A stretch of 56,326 nt of DNA, from positions 1 through 56,326 of the forward strand of contig NZ_AUDO01000021.1 of NCBI RefSeq assembly GCF_000425505.1, read 5' to 3'. A program made the translations under genes and the position numbers. This DNA is from Flavobacterium frigidarium DSM 17623. Its GTDB lineage: Bacteria; Bacteroidota; Bacteroidia; Flavobacteriales; Flavobacteriaceae. Numbering within the stretch: position 1 is the stretch's first letter; every line of letters starts with the position of its first letter. Positions 34,918 to 44,852 of the stretch are shown here, piece after piece. A model generated the notes under the pieces. The model had not been told where the DNA came from. It was given only the letters and a program-made list of their open reading frames with translations, and ran no database searches.

Positions 34918-36495
34918 ATGGCGGAAATCAAACCTGCTGAAATTTCAGCAATATTAAGAAAGCAAGTAGAAGGTTTTGAATCTGGTGCTACACTAGAGGA
35001 AGTAGGAACGGTACTTCAAGTTGGAGATGGTATTGCTCGTATTTACGGGCTTTCGAATGTGCAATATGGAGAATTAGTAGAATTTGACAATGGTCTTGAG
35101 GCTATTGTACTAAATCTTGAAGAAGACAATGTTGGTGTGGTACTTTTAGGACCATCAACAGGAATCAAAGAAGGATCTACTGCAAAAAGAACACAACGTA
35201 TTGCTTCTCTTAAAGTAGGAGAACAAATGGTAGGACGTGTAGTAAACACTCTTGGTTTTCCTATCGACGGAAAAGGACCAATTGGTGGAGAATTATACGA
35301 AATGCCGTTAGAAAGAAAAGCTCCTGGAGTTATCTTCCGTCAGCCAGTTACTGAGCCATTACAAACAGGTGTAAAAGCAGTTGATGCTATGATCCCAGTT
35401 GGTAGAGGACAACGTGAGCTAGTTATTGGTGACCGTCAAACAGGTAAATCAACTGTTTGTATCGATACTATCTTAAATCAAAAAGAATTTTACGATGCAG
35501 GAAAACCTGTATTTTGTATATATGTTGCAATTGGGCAAAAAGCATCAACTGTAGCAGGAATCGCTAAAATGTTAGAAGAAAAAGGAGCAATGGCTTATAC
35601 CATTATCGTTGCTGCAAATGCTTCTGATCCAGCTCCAATGCAAGTGTATGCTCCTTTCGCAGGTGCTGCAATTGGTGAGTATTTTAGAGATTCAGGTCGT
35701 CCAGCTTTAATTGTTTATGATGATTTATCTAAACAAGCTGTTGCTTACCGTGAGGTTTCTCTTTTATTAAGAAGACCACCGGGACGTGAGGCATACCCTG
35801 GAGATGTTTTTTACTTGCACTCTCGTTTATTAGAAAGAGCTTGTAAAGTAATTGCTGATGATGGAATTGCAAAAAACATGAACGATTTACCAGATTCATT
35901 AAAAGGTATCGTTAAAGGTGGTGGTTCATTAACTGCTTTACCTATTATCGAAACTCAAGCTGGTGACGTTTCTGCATATATCCCAACAAACGTAATTTCG
36001 ATTACAGATGGTCAAATTTTCCTTGATGGAGATTTGTTTAACTCAGGGGTTCGTCCAGCAATTAACGTAGGTATCTCGGTATCACGTGTTGGAGGTAATG
36101 CTCAAATTAAATCAATGAAAAAAGTAGCAGGTACTTTGAAACTAGATCAAGCACAATTCCGTGAATTGGAAGCGTTTGCTAAATTTGGTTCTGACTTAGA
36201 TGCAGTTACTTTAAATGTAATTGAAAAAGGTAGAAGAAACGTTGAGATCTTGAAACAAGGTTTAAATGATCCTTATACTGTTGAAGACCAAGTTGCAATT
36301 ATCTACGCTGGTTCTAAAAACTTATTGAAAAATGTTCCTGTGAACAAAGTGAAAGAATTTGAGAAAGATTTCTTAGAATTCTTAAACAACAAACACAGAG
36401 CAACTCTAGATGCTTTAAAAGCAGGAAAGCTTACTGACGAAATTACTGATGTAATTCAAAACGTAGCAAAAGAAGTTTCAGCAAAATATAACTAA
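34918..36495 (+). CDS. atpA: F0F1 ATP synthase subunit alpha
   Basis: This 525-residue subunit is of full length. It has the N-terminal beta-barrel, a Walker A loop GDRQTGKST, the segment [35 protein letters not shown] including the conserved arginine finger region, and the alpha-specific C-terminal domain. It carries the non-catalytic nucleotide sites. It is followed by an inverted repeat and atpG. Confidence 0.97.
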   Translation: MAEIKPAEISAILRKQVEGFESGATLEEVGTVLQVGDGIARIYGLSNVQYGELVEFDNGLEAIVLNLEEDNVGVVLLGPSTGIKEGSTAKRTQRIASLKVGEQMVGRVVNTLGFPIDGKGPIGGELYEMPLERKAPGVIFRQPVTEPLQTGVKAVDAMIPVGRGQRELVIGDRQTGKSTVCIDTILNQKEFYDAGKPVFCIYVAIGQKASTVAGIAKMLEEKGAMAYTIIVAANASDPAPMQVYAPFAGAAIGEYFRDSGRPALIVYDDLSKQAVAYREVSLLLRRPPGREAYPGDVFYLHSRLLERACKVIADDGIAKNMNDLPDSLKGIVKGGGSLTALPIIETQAGDVSAYIPTNVISITDGQIFLDGDLFNSGVRPAINVGISVSRVGGNAQIKSMKKVAGTLKLDQAQFRELEAFAKFGSDLDAVTLNVIEKGRRNVEILKQGLNDPYTVEDQVAIIYAGSKNLLKNVPVNKVKEFEKDFLEFLNNKHRATLDALKAGKLTDEITDVIQNVAKEVSAKYN

Positions 36496-36503
36496 AAAAG
36501 TAT

Positions 36504-36558
36504 TAAGTATTAGGTAGTAATTATGAAGGTTTTGCCTTTACTTACTACTTAATACTTA
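36504..36558. repeat. Large inverted repeat between atpA and atpG
   Basis: TAAGTATTAGGTAGTAA (36504-36520) is the near-perfect reverse complement (16 of 17) of 36542-36558. The 21-bp loop contains a small AGGTTTTGCCT hairpin. Further AAGTATTA/TAATACTT half-copies flank it (36497-36572). There is no T run directly after the stem, so it is a processing or stability element or a decayed mobile repeat more than a terminator. Confidence 0.75.
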
Positions 36559-36580
36559 CTATTTAATACTTAAAAAGACA

Positions 36581-37441
36581 ATGGCAAATTTAAAGGAAAT
36601 CCGTAATAGAATTACTTCCGTTTCATCAACGATGCAAATTACATCAGCGATGAAAATGGTTTCTGCTGCAAAGCTAAAGAAAGCACAAGATGCGATTACT
36701 GCAATGCGCCCTTATGCCGAAAAGTTGACAGAATTGCTACAGAATCTTTCTGCGACACTGGAAGGTGAAGTAGGTGGTGATTTTACTACGCAACGCGAAA
36801 TTAATAAAGTGTTATTAGTTGTGGTTACTTCTAATAGAGGATTAGCTGGAGCTTTTAATACGAATGCAATTAAAGGTGCTAAAAGTCGTGTTGAATTTTA
36901 TGCAGGAAAGCAAGTGGATGTTTTTGCTATTGGTAAAAAAGGAAACGATGTGCTTGGTAAAGTGAGTAACGTAATTGCAAACGAAAGTGCCATTTATGAT
37001 GACTTAACTTTTGACAATGTAGCTGTACTTGCGGATACGTTGACTGAGAAATTTGTTTCTGGTGAATACGACAAAATCGAGTTAATTTACAATCAGTTTA
37101 AAAACGCTGCAACACAAATCGTTCAAACGGAGCAATTTTTACCGCTAGCGCCAATTCAATCTGATGTAGTTGCTTCAACTGGTGATTATCTTTTCGAACC
37201 TTCAAAAGAGGAAATCGTTTTAACCTTAATCCCTAAGTCATTAAAAATGCAATTGTATAAAGGTATTCGTGATTCATTTGCATCTGAGCATGGAGCACGT
37301 ATGACTGCTATGCATAAAGCAACCGATAATGCAACTGAATTGAGAAATCAATTAAAATTAACATACAATAAAGCACGTCAAGCTGCGATTACTAACGAGA
37401 TCTTAGAGATCGTAGGTGGAGCTGAAGCTTTAAAAGGATAA
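36581..37441 (+). CDS. atpG: F0F1 ATP synthase subunit gamma
   Basis: This 286-residue subunit is the central rotor shaft. The N-terminal helix reads MANLKEIRNRITSVSSTMQITSAM and the C-terminal helix ends AAITNEILEIVGGAEAL, both hallmarks, with a Rossmann-like domain containing LVVVTSNRGLAGAFN between. The beta and epsilon genes (atpD, atpC) do not follow; a terminator and an unrelated gene do. Confidence 0.96.
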   Translation: MANLKEIRNRITSVSSTMQITSAMKMVSAAKLKKAQDAITAMRPYAEKLTELLQNLSATLEGEVGGDFTTQREINKVLLVVVTSNRGLAGAFNTNAIKGAKSRVEFYAGKQVDVFAIGKKGNDVLGKVSNVIANESAIYDDLTFDNVAVLADTLTEKFVSGEYDKIELIYNQFKNAATQIVQTEQFLPLAPIQSDVVASTGDYLFEPSKEEIVLTLIPKSLKMQLYKGIRDSFASEHGARMTAMHKATDNATELRNQLKLTYNKARQAAITNEILEIVGGAEALKG

Positions 37442-37508
37442 AAATCTAATTTTAAATCCTAAAATTTATAATGCATTGTAATTGTACTAGAATAAATTTA
37501 TAAGAATT

Positions 37509-37541
37509 AAAGAGTCTCATTATTTGAGACTCTTTTTTTTT
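37509..37541 (+). terminator. Terminator of the ATP synthase operon
   Basis: An 11-bp stem (AAAGAGTCTCA/TGAGACTCTTT) with a 5-base loop ends in a run of nine T. Confidence 0.9.
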
Positions 37542-37583
37542 ACCTATTTTTATCCTACAATTAATTTAATACCCTATCAAACA

Positions 37584-38024
37584 TTGTTAACTATCAAAGT
37601 ACTGTCAACGCTTGAAGAAATGCGCGCTGAACTCGAAATCGTAAAGCATTTATATCCAGAATTTACCTTAGAAAAATACGAATCCTATCTTAAAGAAATG
37701 ATTCCACACAATTACAAGCAGTTGGTTATTTATGAAAAAGATATTTGTGTAGCACTTACGGGTTTCTGGACGGGATTTAAATTATGGTCTGGTAAATATA
37801 TCGAGATTGATAATTTTATTGTAGACCCTGCACATCGTGCTAAAGGTTTGGGTAAAATGATGACTGATTTTATAGACGCTAGAGCGCGCGAAAATGGCTG
37901 TACCATGATTGTTCTTGATGCTTATACCAATAACTTTACAGCACAACGTTTTTACTTTAATCAAGGCTATATTCCTAAAGGTTTCCATTTCTTAAAAATG
38001 ATTGATGAAAACGGTTTGAGCTAA
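37584..38024 (+). CDS. GNAT family N-acetyltransferase
   Basis: This protein of 146 residues is a single GNAT domain. The acetyl-CoA loop appears as HRAKGLGKMMTDFI and the following IVLDAYTNNFTAQRFYFNQGYIPKGFHF is the usual beta-4/beta-5 region. The acceptor is unknown. I choose the TTG at 37584 (LTIKVLSTLEEM): the longer frame back to 37524 runs into the ATP synthase terminator and adds an unlikely peptide, and there is no suitable ATG before the conserved region. Confidence 0.8.
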   Translation: MLTIKVLSTLEEMRAELEIVKHLYPEFTLEKYESYLKEMIPHNYKQLVIYEKDICVALTGFWTGFKLWSGKYIEIDNFIVDPAHRAKGLGKMMTDFIDARARENGCTMIVLDAYTNNFTAQRFYFNQGYIPKGFHFLKMIDENGLS

Positions 38025-38149
38025 TTGCTAGGAAGTAGAAATCAGGAAAAGGTAGTGAAATAACAGTTATATAATTGCGTTCTAATTCTAGACAATTTAC
38101 AGTCAGTGAATGAATCTAGTGACAGCACTGTTTTAATCACATAAATAGT

Positions 38150-38157
38150 TATTTTTG
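38150..38157 (+). promoter_or_regulatory. -7 promoter box of the flippase gene
   Basis: TATTTTTG matches TAnnTTTG exactly, 28 bp before the TTG start at 38186. Confidence 0.6.
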
Positions 38158-38185
38158 CCTTTCAAAATTAATAATACATACCACT

Positions 38186-39652
38186 TTGGGATTATATAAA
38201 AATTTATTCAAGCAAACAGCAATTTACGGACTGGCAACAGTTTTACCGAAAATGTTTTCTTTTATATTAGTACCTCTTTATACTGATTTACTTCCTAAAG
38301 CTGAGTACGGGAAAGTTTCAATGATCTTCGCTTACATGATTTTCATTAACGTGATTCTTGCCTATGGTATGGAAACCTCATTTTTTCGATTCTACAATAA
38401 AGAAGAGGATAAAGAAAAGGTGATTGAAACCTCTATGGTAACCATCTTCTGGTCTACGATAGTATTCTTATTTATAGCACTGCTGTATCGCACTACGTTA
38501 TCAGAATGGTCTAATATTGACTCACAGTATATTGGGTACACCATCTGGATTTTAGCATTAGATGCTTTAGTTATAATTCCTTTCTCGAAATTAAGAGCCA
38601 CTCAAAGACCTATGTTCTATGCTATCATCAAAATAGCAAATGTGTTAGTTAATCTATTACTCACCATCGCTTTCTTAATTTATCTACCTCAATGGGCTGC
38701 TACCAGTCCTAATGGATTTTTGAGTTCGCTATACATCGAAAACTTCGAAATAGGTTATATTTTCTTAGCAAATATTATTTCGAGTCTATTAACATTCTTA
38801 GTTTTAAGCCCTAATTACCTAGCTTTAAAATGGAGATTTGATTTCTCACTGTGGAAAAAAATGATGCGATACGGCCTTCCTATTCTAGTAGCTGGAATTG
38901 CATTTGCTATTAACGAGCAGTTTGATAAAATTCTGTTGGGTAATTTATTGCCAGCAAATGTTGCTGACTCAGAGGTGGGAGTATATTCAGCCTGTTACAA
39001 AATAGGACTGTTTATGGTACTGTATAGAACGGCGTACACATTAGGAATCGAACCTTTTTTCTTTAGTCATTCTTCAGATAAAAATGCACCACAAACCTAT
39101 GCTATGGTTACCAAGTATTTTGTAATCTTTGGCTCTTTTATACTACTATCTGTAATTGTATTTGCTGATTTGTTCAAGCTTCTATTAATTAGAGACAGTT
39201 CATATTGGGTAGCTATGAAAGTAGTGCCTTTAATTATATTGGCTAACTTCTTTTTAGGTATTTATACTAATCTATCAGTTTGGTACAAGTTAATAGACAA
39301 AACCCACATTGGTGCCTATATCTCTGTTGTAGGTGCGATAATCACATTGGTGTTAAACTATTTATTAATTCCAAGTATGAGTTATTACGGGTCTGCAATT
39401 GCAACGTTAGCAGCTTATGCCAGCATGATGTTGATTTCGTATTACTTGGGGAACAAATATTATCCCATTCCTTATGATATAAAAAAGATTGCTGGATACC
39501 TTTCTATATCAATAGTCTTTTCTGCAATTTCGTTTTATGGCTTTCGCGAAAACTATTTTGTTGGTGTTGGTTTGTTGGTCGCATTCCTGTATTTTATTTA
39601 TTACAATGAAAAAGTAACGCTGCTTAAAATTATCGGTAGGAGTCCAAAATAG
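38186..39652 (+). CDS. Oligosaccharide flippase family protein (Wzx/MATE-like)
   Basis: This 488-residue polytopic membrane protein has about fourteen helices and the polysaccharide-biosynthesis start pattern KNLFKQTAIYGLATVLPKM followed by FILVPLYTDLL. Such proteins move lipid-linked oligosaccharides across the inner membrane. The start is a TTG at 38186, giving MGLYKNLF; no ATG precedes the first helix in frame. It leads a rightward group of envelope-related genes. Confidence 0.87.
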   Translation: MGLYKNLFKQTAIYGLATVLPKMFSFILVPLYTDLLPKAEYGKVSMIFAYMIFINVILAYGMETSFFRFYNKEEDKEKVIETSMVTIFWSTIVFLFIALLYRTTLSEWSNIDSQYIGYTIWILALDALVIIPFSKLRATQRPMFYAIIKIANVLVNLLLTIAFLIYLPQWAATSPNGFLSSLYIENFEIGYIFLANIISSLLTFLVLSPNYLALKWRFDFSLWKKMMRYGLPILVAGIAFAINEQFDKILLGNLLPANVADSEVGVYSACYKIGLFMVLYRTAYTLGIEPFFFSHSSDKNAPQTYAMVTKYFVIFGSFILLSVIVFADLFKLLLIRDSSYWVAMKVVPLIILANFFLGIYTNLSVWYKLIDKTHIGAYISVVGAIITLVLNYLLIPSMSYYGSAIATLAAYASMMLISYYLGNKYYPIPYDIKKIAGYLSISIVFSAISFYGFRENYFVGVGLLVAFLYFIYYNEKVTLLKIIGRSPK

Positions 39653-39738
39653 CACATTTTTTCAGGAACTATTTGCTCCTCTTGCAAGCTTTAAGAGTAT
39701 GCTTTTGCTGTCAATATTAAAAATAAAACACATTAATC

Positions 39739-39746
39739 TACGTTTG
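39739..39746 (+). promoter_or_regulatory. -7 promoter box of dut
   Basis: TACGTTTG matches TAnnTTTG exactly, 34 bp before the dut ATG. Confidence 0.55.
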
Positions 39747-39780
39747 TAATTCGAAAAGAATACAGACACAAATTATAAAA

Positions 39781-40215
39781 ATGAAAATAAACATAATCAA
39801 TAAATCACAACATGCCTTGCCAAGCTATGAAACGATAGCTTCTGCAGGAATGGATTTAAGAGCTAATTTATCAGAATCTATTACTTTAAAGCCGCTAGAG
39901 CGAACTGCTGTGAAAACAGGGCTTTTTATCGAATTACCTTTAGGATATGAAGCACAAGTAAGACCACGAAGCGGATTAGCCTTTAAAAACGGAATTACAG
40001 TACTCAATAGTCCTGGCACGATTGATGCTGATTACCGTGGAGAAATAGGAGTGATTTTAGTAAATTTATCCAATCAAGATTTTGTTATCAATAACGGCGA
40101 AAGAATAGCACAATTGATTATTGCAAAACACGACCGTGCGGAGTGGATTGAAGTTCAAGAATTATCAGAAACTTCTAGAGGTGAAGGCGGTTTTGGTAGC
40201 ACAGGTGTAAAATAA
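39781..40215 (+). CDS. dut: dUTP diphosphatase
   Basis: This 144-residue enzyme hydrolyses dUTP to dUMP and pyrophosphate, keeping uracil out of DNA and supplying dTMP synthesis. All five motifs of the trimeric dUTPase are present: [47 protein letters not shown] and the C-terminal [10 protein letters not shown] that closes over the substrate. It has normal length. Confidence 0.95.
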   Translation: MKINIINKSQHALPSYETIASAGMDLRANLSESITLKPLERTAVKTGLFIELPLGYEAQVRPRSGLAFKNGITVLNSPGTIDADYRGEIGVILVNLSNQDFVINNGERIAQLIIAKHDRAEWIEVQELSETSRGEGGFGSTGVK

Positions 40216-40303
40216 AAAATTTAGTAATTTAAAAGTTGAAGTATTTGATGTTCAAATAGAATCATTTAATCTTTCAATCATTTAATCTTTCAATAATATA
40301 AAA

Positions 40304-41320
40304 ATGAAAATAATAGTTCCTATGGCTGGACGTGGTTCACGTCTTCGTCCACATACTTTAACAGTTCCTAAACCATTAATTCCTGTCGCAGGACAACCTA
40401 TAGTGCACCGTTTGGTTCAAGATATTGCAAAAATATTAAAAGAACCAGTAGAAGAAATTGCTTTTATCCTTGGTGATGAAGCTTTTTTTGGTGACGACGT
40501 GGTAAAAAGTTTAGAAGCGTTGGCTGAAGGGTTGGGTGCAAAAGCATCAATCTACCGTCAAGATATGCCATTAGGAACAGGACACGCCATTATGTGCGCT
40601 AAAGAGTCTTTGTCAGGACCTGCAGTAATTGCGTATGCAGATACTTTAATTAGGGCTGATTTTGATCTTGATCCTACTGCAGATGCGGTGATTTGGGTAA
40701 AGCAAGTTGATGAACCAGAGGCTTATGGTGTAGTAAAAATGAACGATAATAACGAAATCACAGAGCTAGTTGAGAAACCATCTGAATTTGTAAGTGATTT
40801 GGCTGTGATTGGGATTTACTATTTCAAAGAGGTAGCTGACTTGAAAAACGAACTACAAAATGTATTGGATAACAACATTCAAAACGGTGGTGAATACCAA
40901 ATCAATGATGGGATTAAAGCCATGATGAATAAAGGTAAAGTTTTTAAAACAGGAAGTGTAGACGAGTGGATGGACTGCGGAAATAAGAATGTAACTGTAG
41001 AAACAAACTCTCGCATGTTAGGATTTTTAGACAGTGATAAAGCAAACTTAGTAGCATCTAATGTGCGTTTAGACAACGCTACAATTATTCCACCATGTTA
41101 CATTGGTGACGATGTTATCTTGACAAACGCTACTGTAGGACCTAACGTTTCTTTGGGTAAAGGATGTCACGTGATTAATAGTACAATCAAAAACAGCTTA
41201 GTGCAAACACATGCTCACATTAGCAATGCCAAGCTAGATAACGCGATGATAGGAAATCACGTAAGTTATGATGGTGAATTTACAAGTGTAAGCATAGGAG
41301 ATTATTCGGTTTTAGAATAG
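40304..41320 (+). CDS. Sugar-phosphate nucleotidyltransferase
   Basis: This 338-residue enzyme has the nucleotidyltransferase signature MAGRGSRLRPHTLTVPKPLIPV (about 6-27) and a C-terminal left-handed beta-helix (about 250-338, hexapeptide-like repeats such as NVRLDNATIIPPCYIGDDV). It activates a sugar 1-phosphate, probably glucose 1-phosphate with dTTP or UTP, for envelope glycans. The exact substrate cannot be read. Confidence 0.88.
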   Translation: MKIIVPMAGRGSRLRPHTLTVPKPLIPVAGQPIVHRLVQDIAKILKEPVEEIAFILGDEAFFGDDVVKSLEALAEGLGAKASIYRQDMPLGTGHAIMCAKESLSGPAVIAYADTLIRADFDLDPTADAVIWVKQVDEPEAYGVVKMNDNNEITELVEKPSEFVSDLAVIGIYYFKEVADLKNELQNVLDNNIQNGGEYQINDGIKAMMNKGKVFKTGSVDEWMDCGNKNVTVETNSRMLGFLDSDKANLVASNVRLDNATIIPPCYIGDDVILTNATVGPNVSLGKGCHVINSTIKNSLVQTHAHISNAKLDNAMIGNHVSYDGEFTSVSIGDYSVLE

Positions 41321-41338
41321 TTAACATCACAATATAAG

Positions 41339-41373
41339 TAGCTGCAAGCTTAGAAAGTTTGCAGCTATTTTTT
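41339..41373 (+). terminator. Terminator after the nucleotidyltransferase gene
   Basis: TAGCTGCAA/TTGCAGCTA (9 bp, 11-base loop) is followed by six T. The next gene starts only 11 bp further, so read-through is possible. Confidence 0.75.
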
Positions 41374-41383
41374 AAAAGTAATT

Positions 41384-42727
41384 ATGAAAAAGAAATCACT
41401 TCTCAATTTGGTTTTACTCGTGATTAGCAATGCTTCGGTTTTGCTGGCTCAGGCACAACCTGCAAATACTGAAAGTGAAAGCACTAAATTTCAAGATTAC
41501 TTTTATGAATCGCTCAAGCAAAAAGGGATTGAAAACTACGATAAAGCAATTGTATCACTAAAGCAATGCTTAAAAATAGCGCCTGAAAATGCGACTGTTC
41601 ATTTCGAATTAGGGAAAAATTATCTGGCTCTAAAACAGTATAGGGATGCCTATTTTTCATTCGAACAAGCAGCCAAAATTGACCCAACAAACAAATGGTT
41701 TTTCGTGGGAATGTACGATGTTGATTATGCGACAAAAGATTTTAGAAATGGTATCATTACCGTTAATAAATTAATCACTTTCGATCCAAAATTCAAAGAA
41801 GATCTAACTTCACTTTACATGAATACAGAACAGTTTGATAAGGCGCTAGCTTTAATAAACGAACTAAATGAAACTGTTGGATCTACAGATAGGAGAGACA
41901 ATTATAAAATGCAAATTTTATCGCAGCCCAAATATCAGAGTAGTGAAATCGAAAACTTAGAGGCGCTTATCGCGAAATATCCAAAGGAGGAAGCCAATTA
42001 TACGGCCTTAATTTACTTGTATTCTAAAGTGGATGATATAGCGAAAGTAGAGGCTACTGTGAAAAAGTTAGAGAAGGAAATTCCAGAATCAGAGTGGGCC
42101 CAAGTGAGTTTGTTCAAAATGTATTTAGATCAAAATAATGGTCCAAAAGTGGTTAAGGCAGTACACACTGTTCTTGCAAGCATGCAAATTGATAATAAAA
42201 TCAAGCACCGCATCATGAACGAATTCTTATTGTATGTCGATAAAAACACTCAATATAGTGCAGAGTTGGATAAGGCTATTGACTATTTCGACCATGATAA
42301 AGAGATTAATGTAGCTTTTGAAATAGGAAAATTTTATCACAATAAAAAAGAATGGGCTAAAGCAATCGCGATGTATGAAAAGGCCAAAAGTAAAAGTGAG
42401 GTCGCACAAGTAGACGTAAATATTCTTTTACTTCAAGCATACACCGAAAACAAAGAGTTCAAAAAAGTAATGGAAACGGCCGAGGAGTTACTTAGCTTAT
42501 TTCCATCACAGCCTCAATTTTATTATTATGCAGGCTTAGGTTATAATCAATTAACACAATTTAAAAAAGCCAAAGACGTTTTAGAATCAGGAATAGATTT
42601 TTTAATCGACAACAAGCCTTTAGAAGTCAATTTTAATATTCAATTGGGAGAGGCATACAATGGTTTAGGTGATCTTAAGAAGAAGGAATTCTATTTTAAC
42701 AAAGCTAATGAATTACTAAAAAAATAA
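41384..42727 (+). CDS. Periplasmic tetratricopeptide repeat protein
   Basis: This 447-residue protein has a signal peptide (about 1-24, ending LLAQAQ). TPR motifs follow from about 40 (YDKAIVSLKQCLKIAPENATVHFELGKNY, then YRDAYFSFEQAAKIDP) to the C-terminus (about 360-445). It is probably a periplasmic scaffold. It is followed by the DUF4292 lipoprotein (7 bp) and an EnvC-like protein, a set conserved in Flavobacteria that suggests a shared job in outer membrane or cell-wall biogenesis. Confidence 0.82.
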   Translation: MKKKSLLNLVLLVISNASVLLAQAQPANTESESTKFQDYFYESLKQKGIENYDKAIVSLKQCLKIAPENATVHFELGKNYLALKQYRDAYFSFEQAAKIDPTNKWFFVGMYDVDYATKDFRNGIITVNKLITFDPKFKEDLTSLYMNTEQFDKALALINELNETVGSTDRRDNYKMQILSQPKYQSSEIENLEALIAKYPKEEANYTALIYLYSKVDDIAKVEATVKKLEKEIPESEWAQVSLFKMYLDQNNGPKVVKAVHTVLASMQIDNKIKHRIMNEFLLYVDKNTQYSAELDKAIDYFDHDKEINVAFEIGKFYHNKKEWAKAIAMYEKAKSKSEVAQVDVNILLLQAYTENKEFKKVMETAEELLSLFPSQPQFYYYAGLGYNQLTQFKKAKDVLESGIDFLIDNKPLEVNFNIQLGEAYNGLGDLKKKEFYFNKANELLKK

Positions 42728-42734
42728 TTTAATT

Positions 42735-43505
42735 ATGAAAAAGATAAGCTTATTATTAGCCATCATTATGATGGCTTCTTGTAAAACACAATCAGTGGTA
42801 ACAGAACCTATTACTCCTGCTATCTATTTAAAATCTAAAACAATCATTAATAAACATTATGATAATAAAAAGGATTTTTCGACACTATATGTAAAAGCTA
42901 ATGTGCGCTATGCAGATGACAAACAAACGCAGAATGTGACCGCGGAAATCAAAATTAAAAAAGACGAAGAAATCCTAGTAAGCATCCGTTTTTTAGGAAT
43001 TACAATGGCCAAAGCTTCAATAACACCAAAATCGGTGCGTTATTATGAAAAAATCAAAGGAACGTATTTCGAAGGAGATTTCAGTACTTTGAGCAAATGG
43101 CTGGGTACAGATTTAGATTATACTAAAATGCAAAACATGCTTATAGGTGAGGCAATCGACGACCTAAATAAAGGAAAATATACAGAATCATTATTAGAAC
43201 AAATGTATCGATTAGACGATAATGAAAATGGTGGTACAAAGAAATCTTTTTATATCGATGCTAGTGATTTCGAAATAAAAAAACAAGAAGTAAGTCAGCC
43301 TACTGAGGAGAGAATGATATTGATTTCGTATTCAGATCCGAAAACGAACAACGAAATAACAATCCCTTCAAATGTGGTTATTAACAGCTATCAAAAAGAC
43401 AAAAAATCAGAAATAAAATTAGATTACAATACAATTTCTTTTAATGAGGAACTTTCTTTTCCATATAGTGTGCCAAATGGTTACAATAAAGTTATAATTA
43501 AGTAA
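42735..43505 (+). CDS. DUF4292 domain-containing lipoprotein
   Basis: This 256-residue lipoprotein has a signal peptide ending in MMAS before Cys16. The mature part has alternating hydrophobic strands (LYVKANVRYADDKQTQNVTAEIKIKKDE... and ILVSIRFLGITMAKASITP) typical of DUF4292. The strand pattern resembles the LolA/LolB-type lipid-binding fold, so lipoprotein or lipid transfer is a possible role, but this is inference. Its stop codon overlaps the promoter box of the next gene. Confidence 0.8.
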   Translation: MKKISLLLAIIMMASCKTQSVVTEPITPAIYLKSKTIINKHYDNKKDFSTLYVKANVRYADDKQTQNVTAEIKIKKDEEILVSIRFLGITMAKASITPKSVRYYEKIKGTYFEGDFSTLSKWLGTDLDYTKMQNMLIGEAIDDLNKGKYTESLLEQMYRLDDNENGGTKKSFYIDASDFEIKKQEVSQPTEERMILISYSDPKTNNEITIPSNVVINSYQKDKKSEIKLDYNTISFNEELSFPYSVPNGYNKVIIK

Positions 43506-43510
43506 ATTTG
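43503..43510 (+). promoter_or_regulatory. -7 promoter box of the EnvC-like gene
   Basis: TAAATTTG matches TAnnTTTG exactly. Its first three bases are the TAA stop of the DUF4292 gene, and the ATG follows 19 bp later. Confidence 0.5.
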
Positions 43511-43529
43511 CAAAAATATATTTTTTAAG

Positions 43530-44816
43530 ATGCCAAAATTTTTCCTAGCCCTAATTTGCATTTGCATGACTTCTGTCATGTGGAGTCAGTCCCAACAAGA
43601 TAAGTTGGAACAAAGAAAGGCCCAAATTCAAAAAGAAATTCGTGATAACGAAAAGATGTTGCAGTCGGTTAAGTCGAAGGAAAAGTCGGCTATGAATGTT
43701 TTTATGATTCAAAAAAACAAAATTAGACTGAAGGAAAACTTAATTAATACTACTGAAAAGCAAACAAAACTGTTGGCTAACGACATGTACATCAATCAGC
43801 TTAAAATTAATAAACTTAATAAAGAGCTTATTGTACTGAAGCAAGATTATGCTAAGATGATTGTAAAGTCATATAAAAGCAGGTCAGAACAAAGTCGCGC
43901 CATGTTCATTTTATCATCTGAAACTTTTTTACAAGCATATAAAAGAGCACAATACTTAAAGCAATACACCAATTTTAGAAAATCACAAGGAGAAGAAATT
44001 AAATCTAAGTCGACTGATTTGATTGTGATTAATAAAAAAATCAACAGTCAAAAAATTGTTAAGCAAAAGTTACTTGCCGAAAATGTAAAAGAGCGTACCG
44101 TTCTAGAAAAAGAAAAAGGAGAGCAGGAGAAACTAGTTAACGAGATCAAGAAAGATAAAAACAGAATCGTTTCTGATATTCGAAAAAAGCAAAAAGAATC
44201 TAAAACAATCGACAGGCAAATTGACCGCATAATTAGAGAAGCGATTGCTGAAGCAAATAGAAAAGCAGCTCTAGAAAAAGCAAAAGCCAAAGCGCTAGCT
44301 GAGAAATCTAAAGCGACACCAAAAGAAGTGGCTGCTACAGCTGCTAAGGAACCCGTTTCATCATCAAGAATTGAGTTGACTCCTGAGTCAAAATTAGTTG
44401 CTGATAACTTTAGATCTAATCGTGGTAACTTACCTTGGCCGGTGGATAAGGGGTTTATATCATTAGGATATGGTGATCAACCGCACCCTATTTATAATTC
44501 GTTAGTAATTCACAATAGTGGTGTCGAAATCACTACAAATGATGGAGCAAGTGCCTTGGCCGTTTTTGGTGGAGAAGTATTTAGTGTAATGGTGGTATCA
44601 CCAGTAAATAAAGTTGTGATGATCCAACATGGAGATTACTTCACTGTTTATCAAAACTTAAGTTCAGTTAATGTGAGCAAAGGAGACAAAGTAAGTACTA
44701 AGCAAAGTATAGGTCGCATTCGTACAAATGGAGATACCGGTAAAACAGTACTGAAATTTTTATTGTTACAAAACACAACAACTAATGACCCTAAAAGTTG
44801 GTTAGCACGAAGATAA
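43530..44816 (+). CDS. EnvC-like murein hydrolase activator (degenerate M23 domain)
   Basis: This 428-residue protein has a signal peptide (about 1-19), a long lysine/glutamate-rich coiled coil (about 20-255) and a C-terminal LytM/M23 domain (about 300-428). The zinc ligands are not preserved: the usual HxGxD element reads HNSGVEITT and the HLHFE-type element reads LKFLLLQ. The domain is therefore probably inactive and acts like E. coli EnvC, switching on a cell-wall amidase at division. It closes the envelope group and is followed by a strong terminator. Confidence 0.87.
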   Translation: MPKFFLALICICMTSVMWSQSQQDKLEQRKAQIQKEIRDNEKMLQSVKSKEKSAMNVFMIQKNKIRLKENLINTTEKQTKLLANDMYINQLKINKLNKELIVLKQDYAKMIVKSYKSRSEQSRAMFILSSETFLQAYKRAQYLKQYTNFRKSQGEEIKSKSTDLIVINKKINSQKIVKQKLLAENVKERTVLEKEKGEQEKLVNEIKKDKNRIVSDIRKKQKESKTIDRQIDRIIREAIAEANRKAALEKAKAKALAEKSKATPKEVAATAAKEPVSSSRIELTPESKLVADNFRSNRGNLPWPVDKGFISLGYGDQPHPIYNSLVIHNSGVEITTNDGASALAVFGGEVFSVMVVSPVNKVVMIQHGDYFTVYQNLSSVNVSKGDKVSTKQSIGRIRTNGDTGKTVLKFLLLQNTTTNDPKSWLARR

Positions 44817-44852
44817 ATTGAGCTAAAAAATCATTTAATACAATAGATAAAT

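Noticed and set aside
37524..37583. TTG at 37524 as start of the GNAT gene
   Set aside because: It lies inside the terminator hairpin of the ATP synthase operon, and the added peptide is not GNAT-like.
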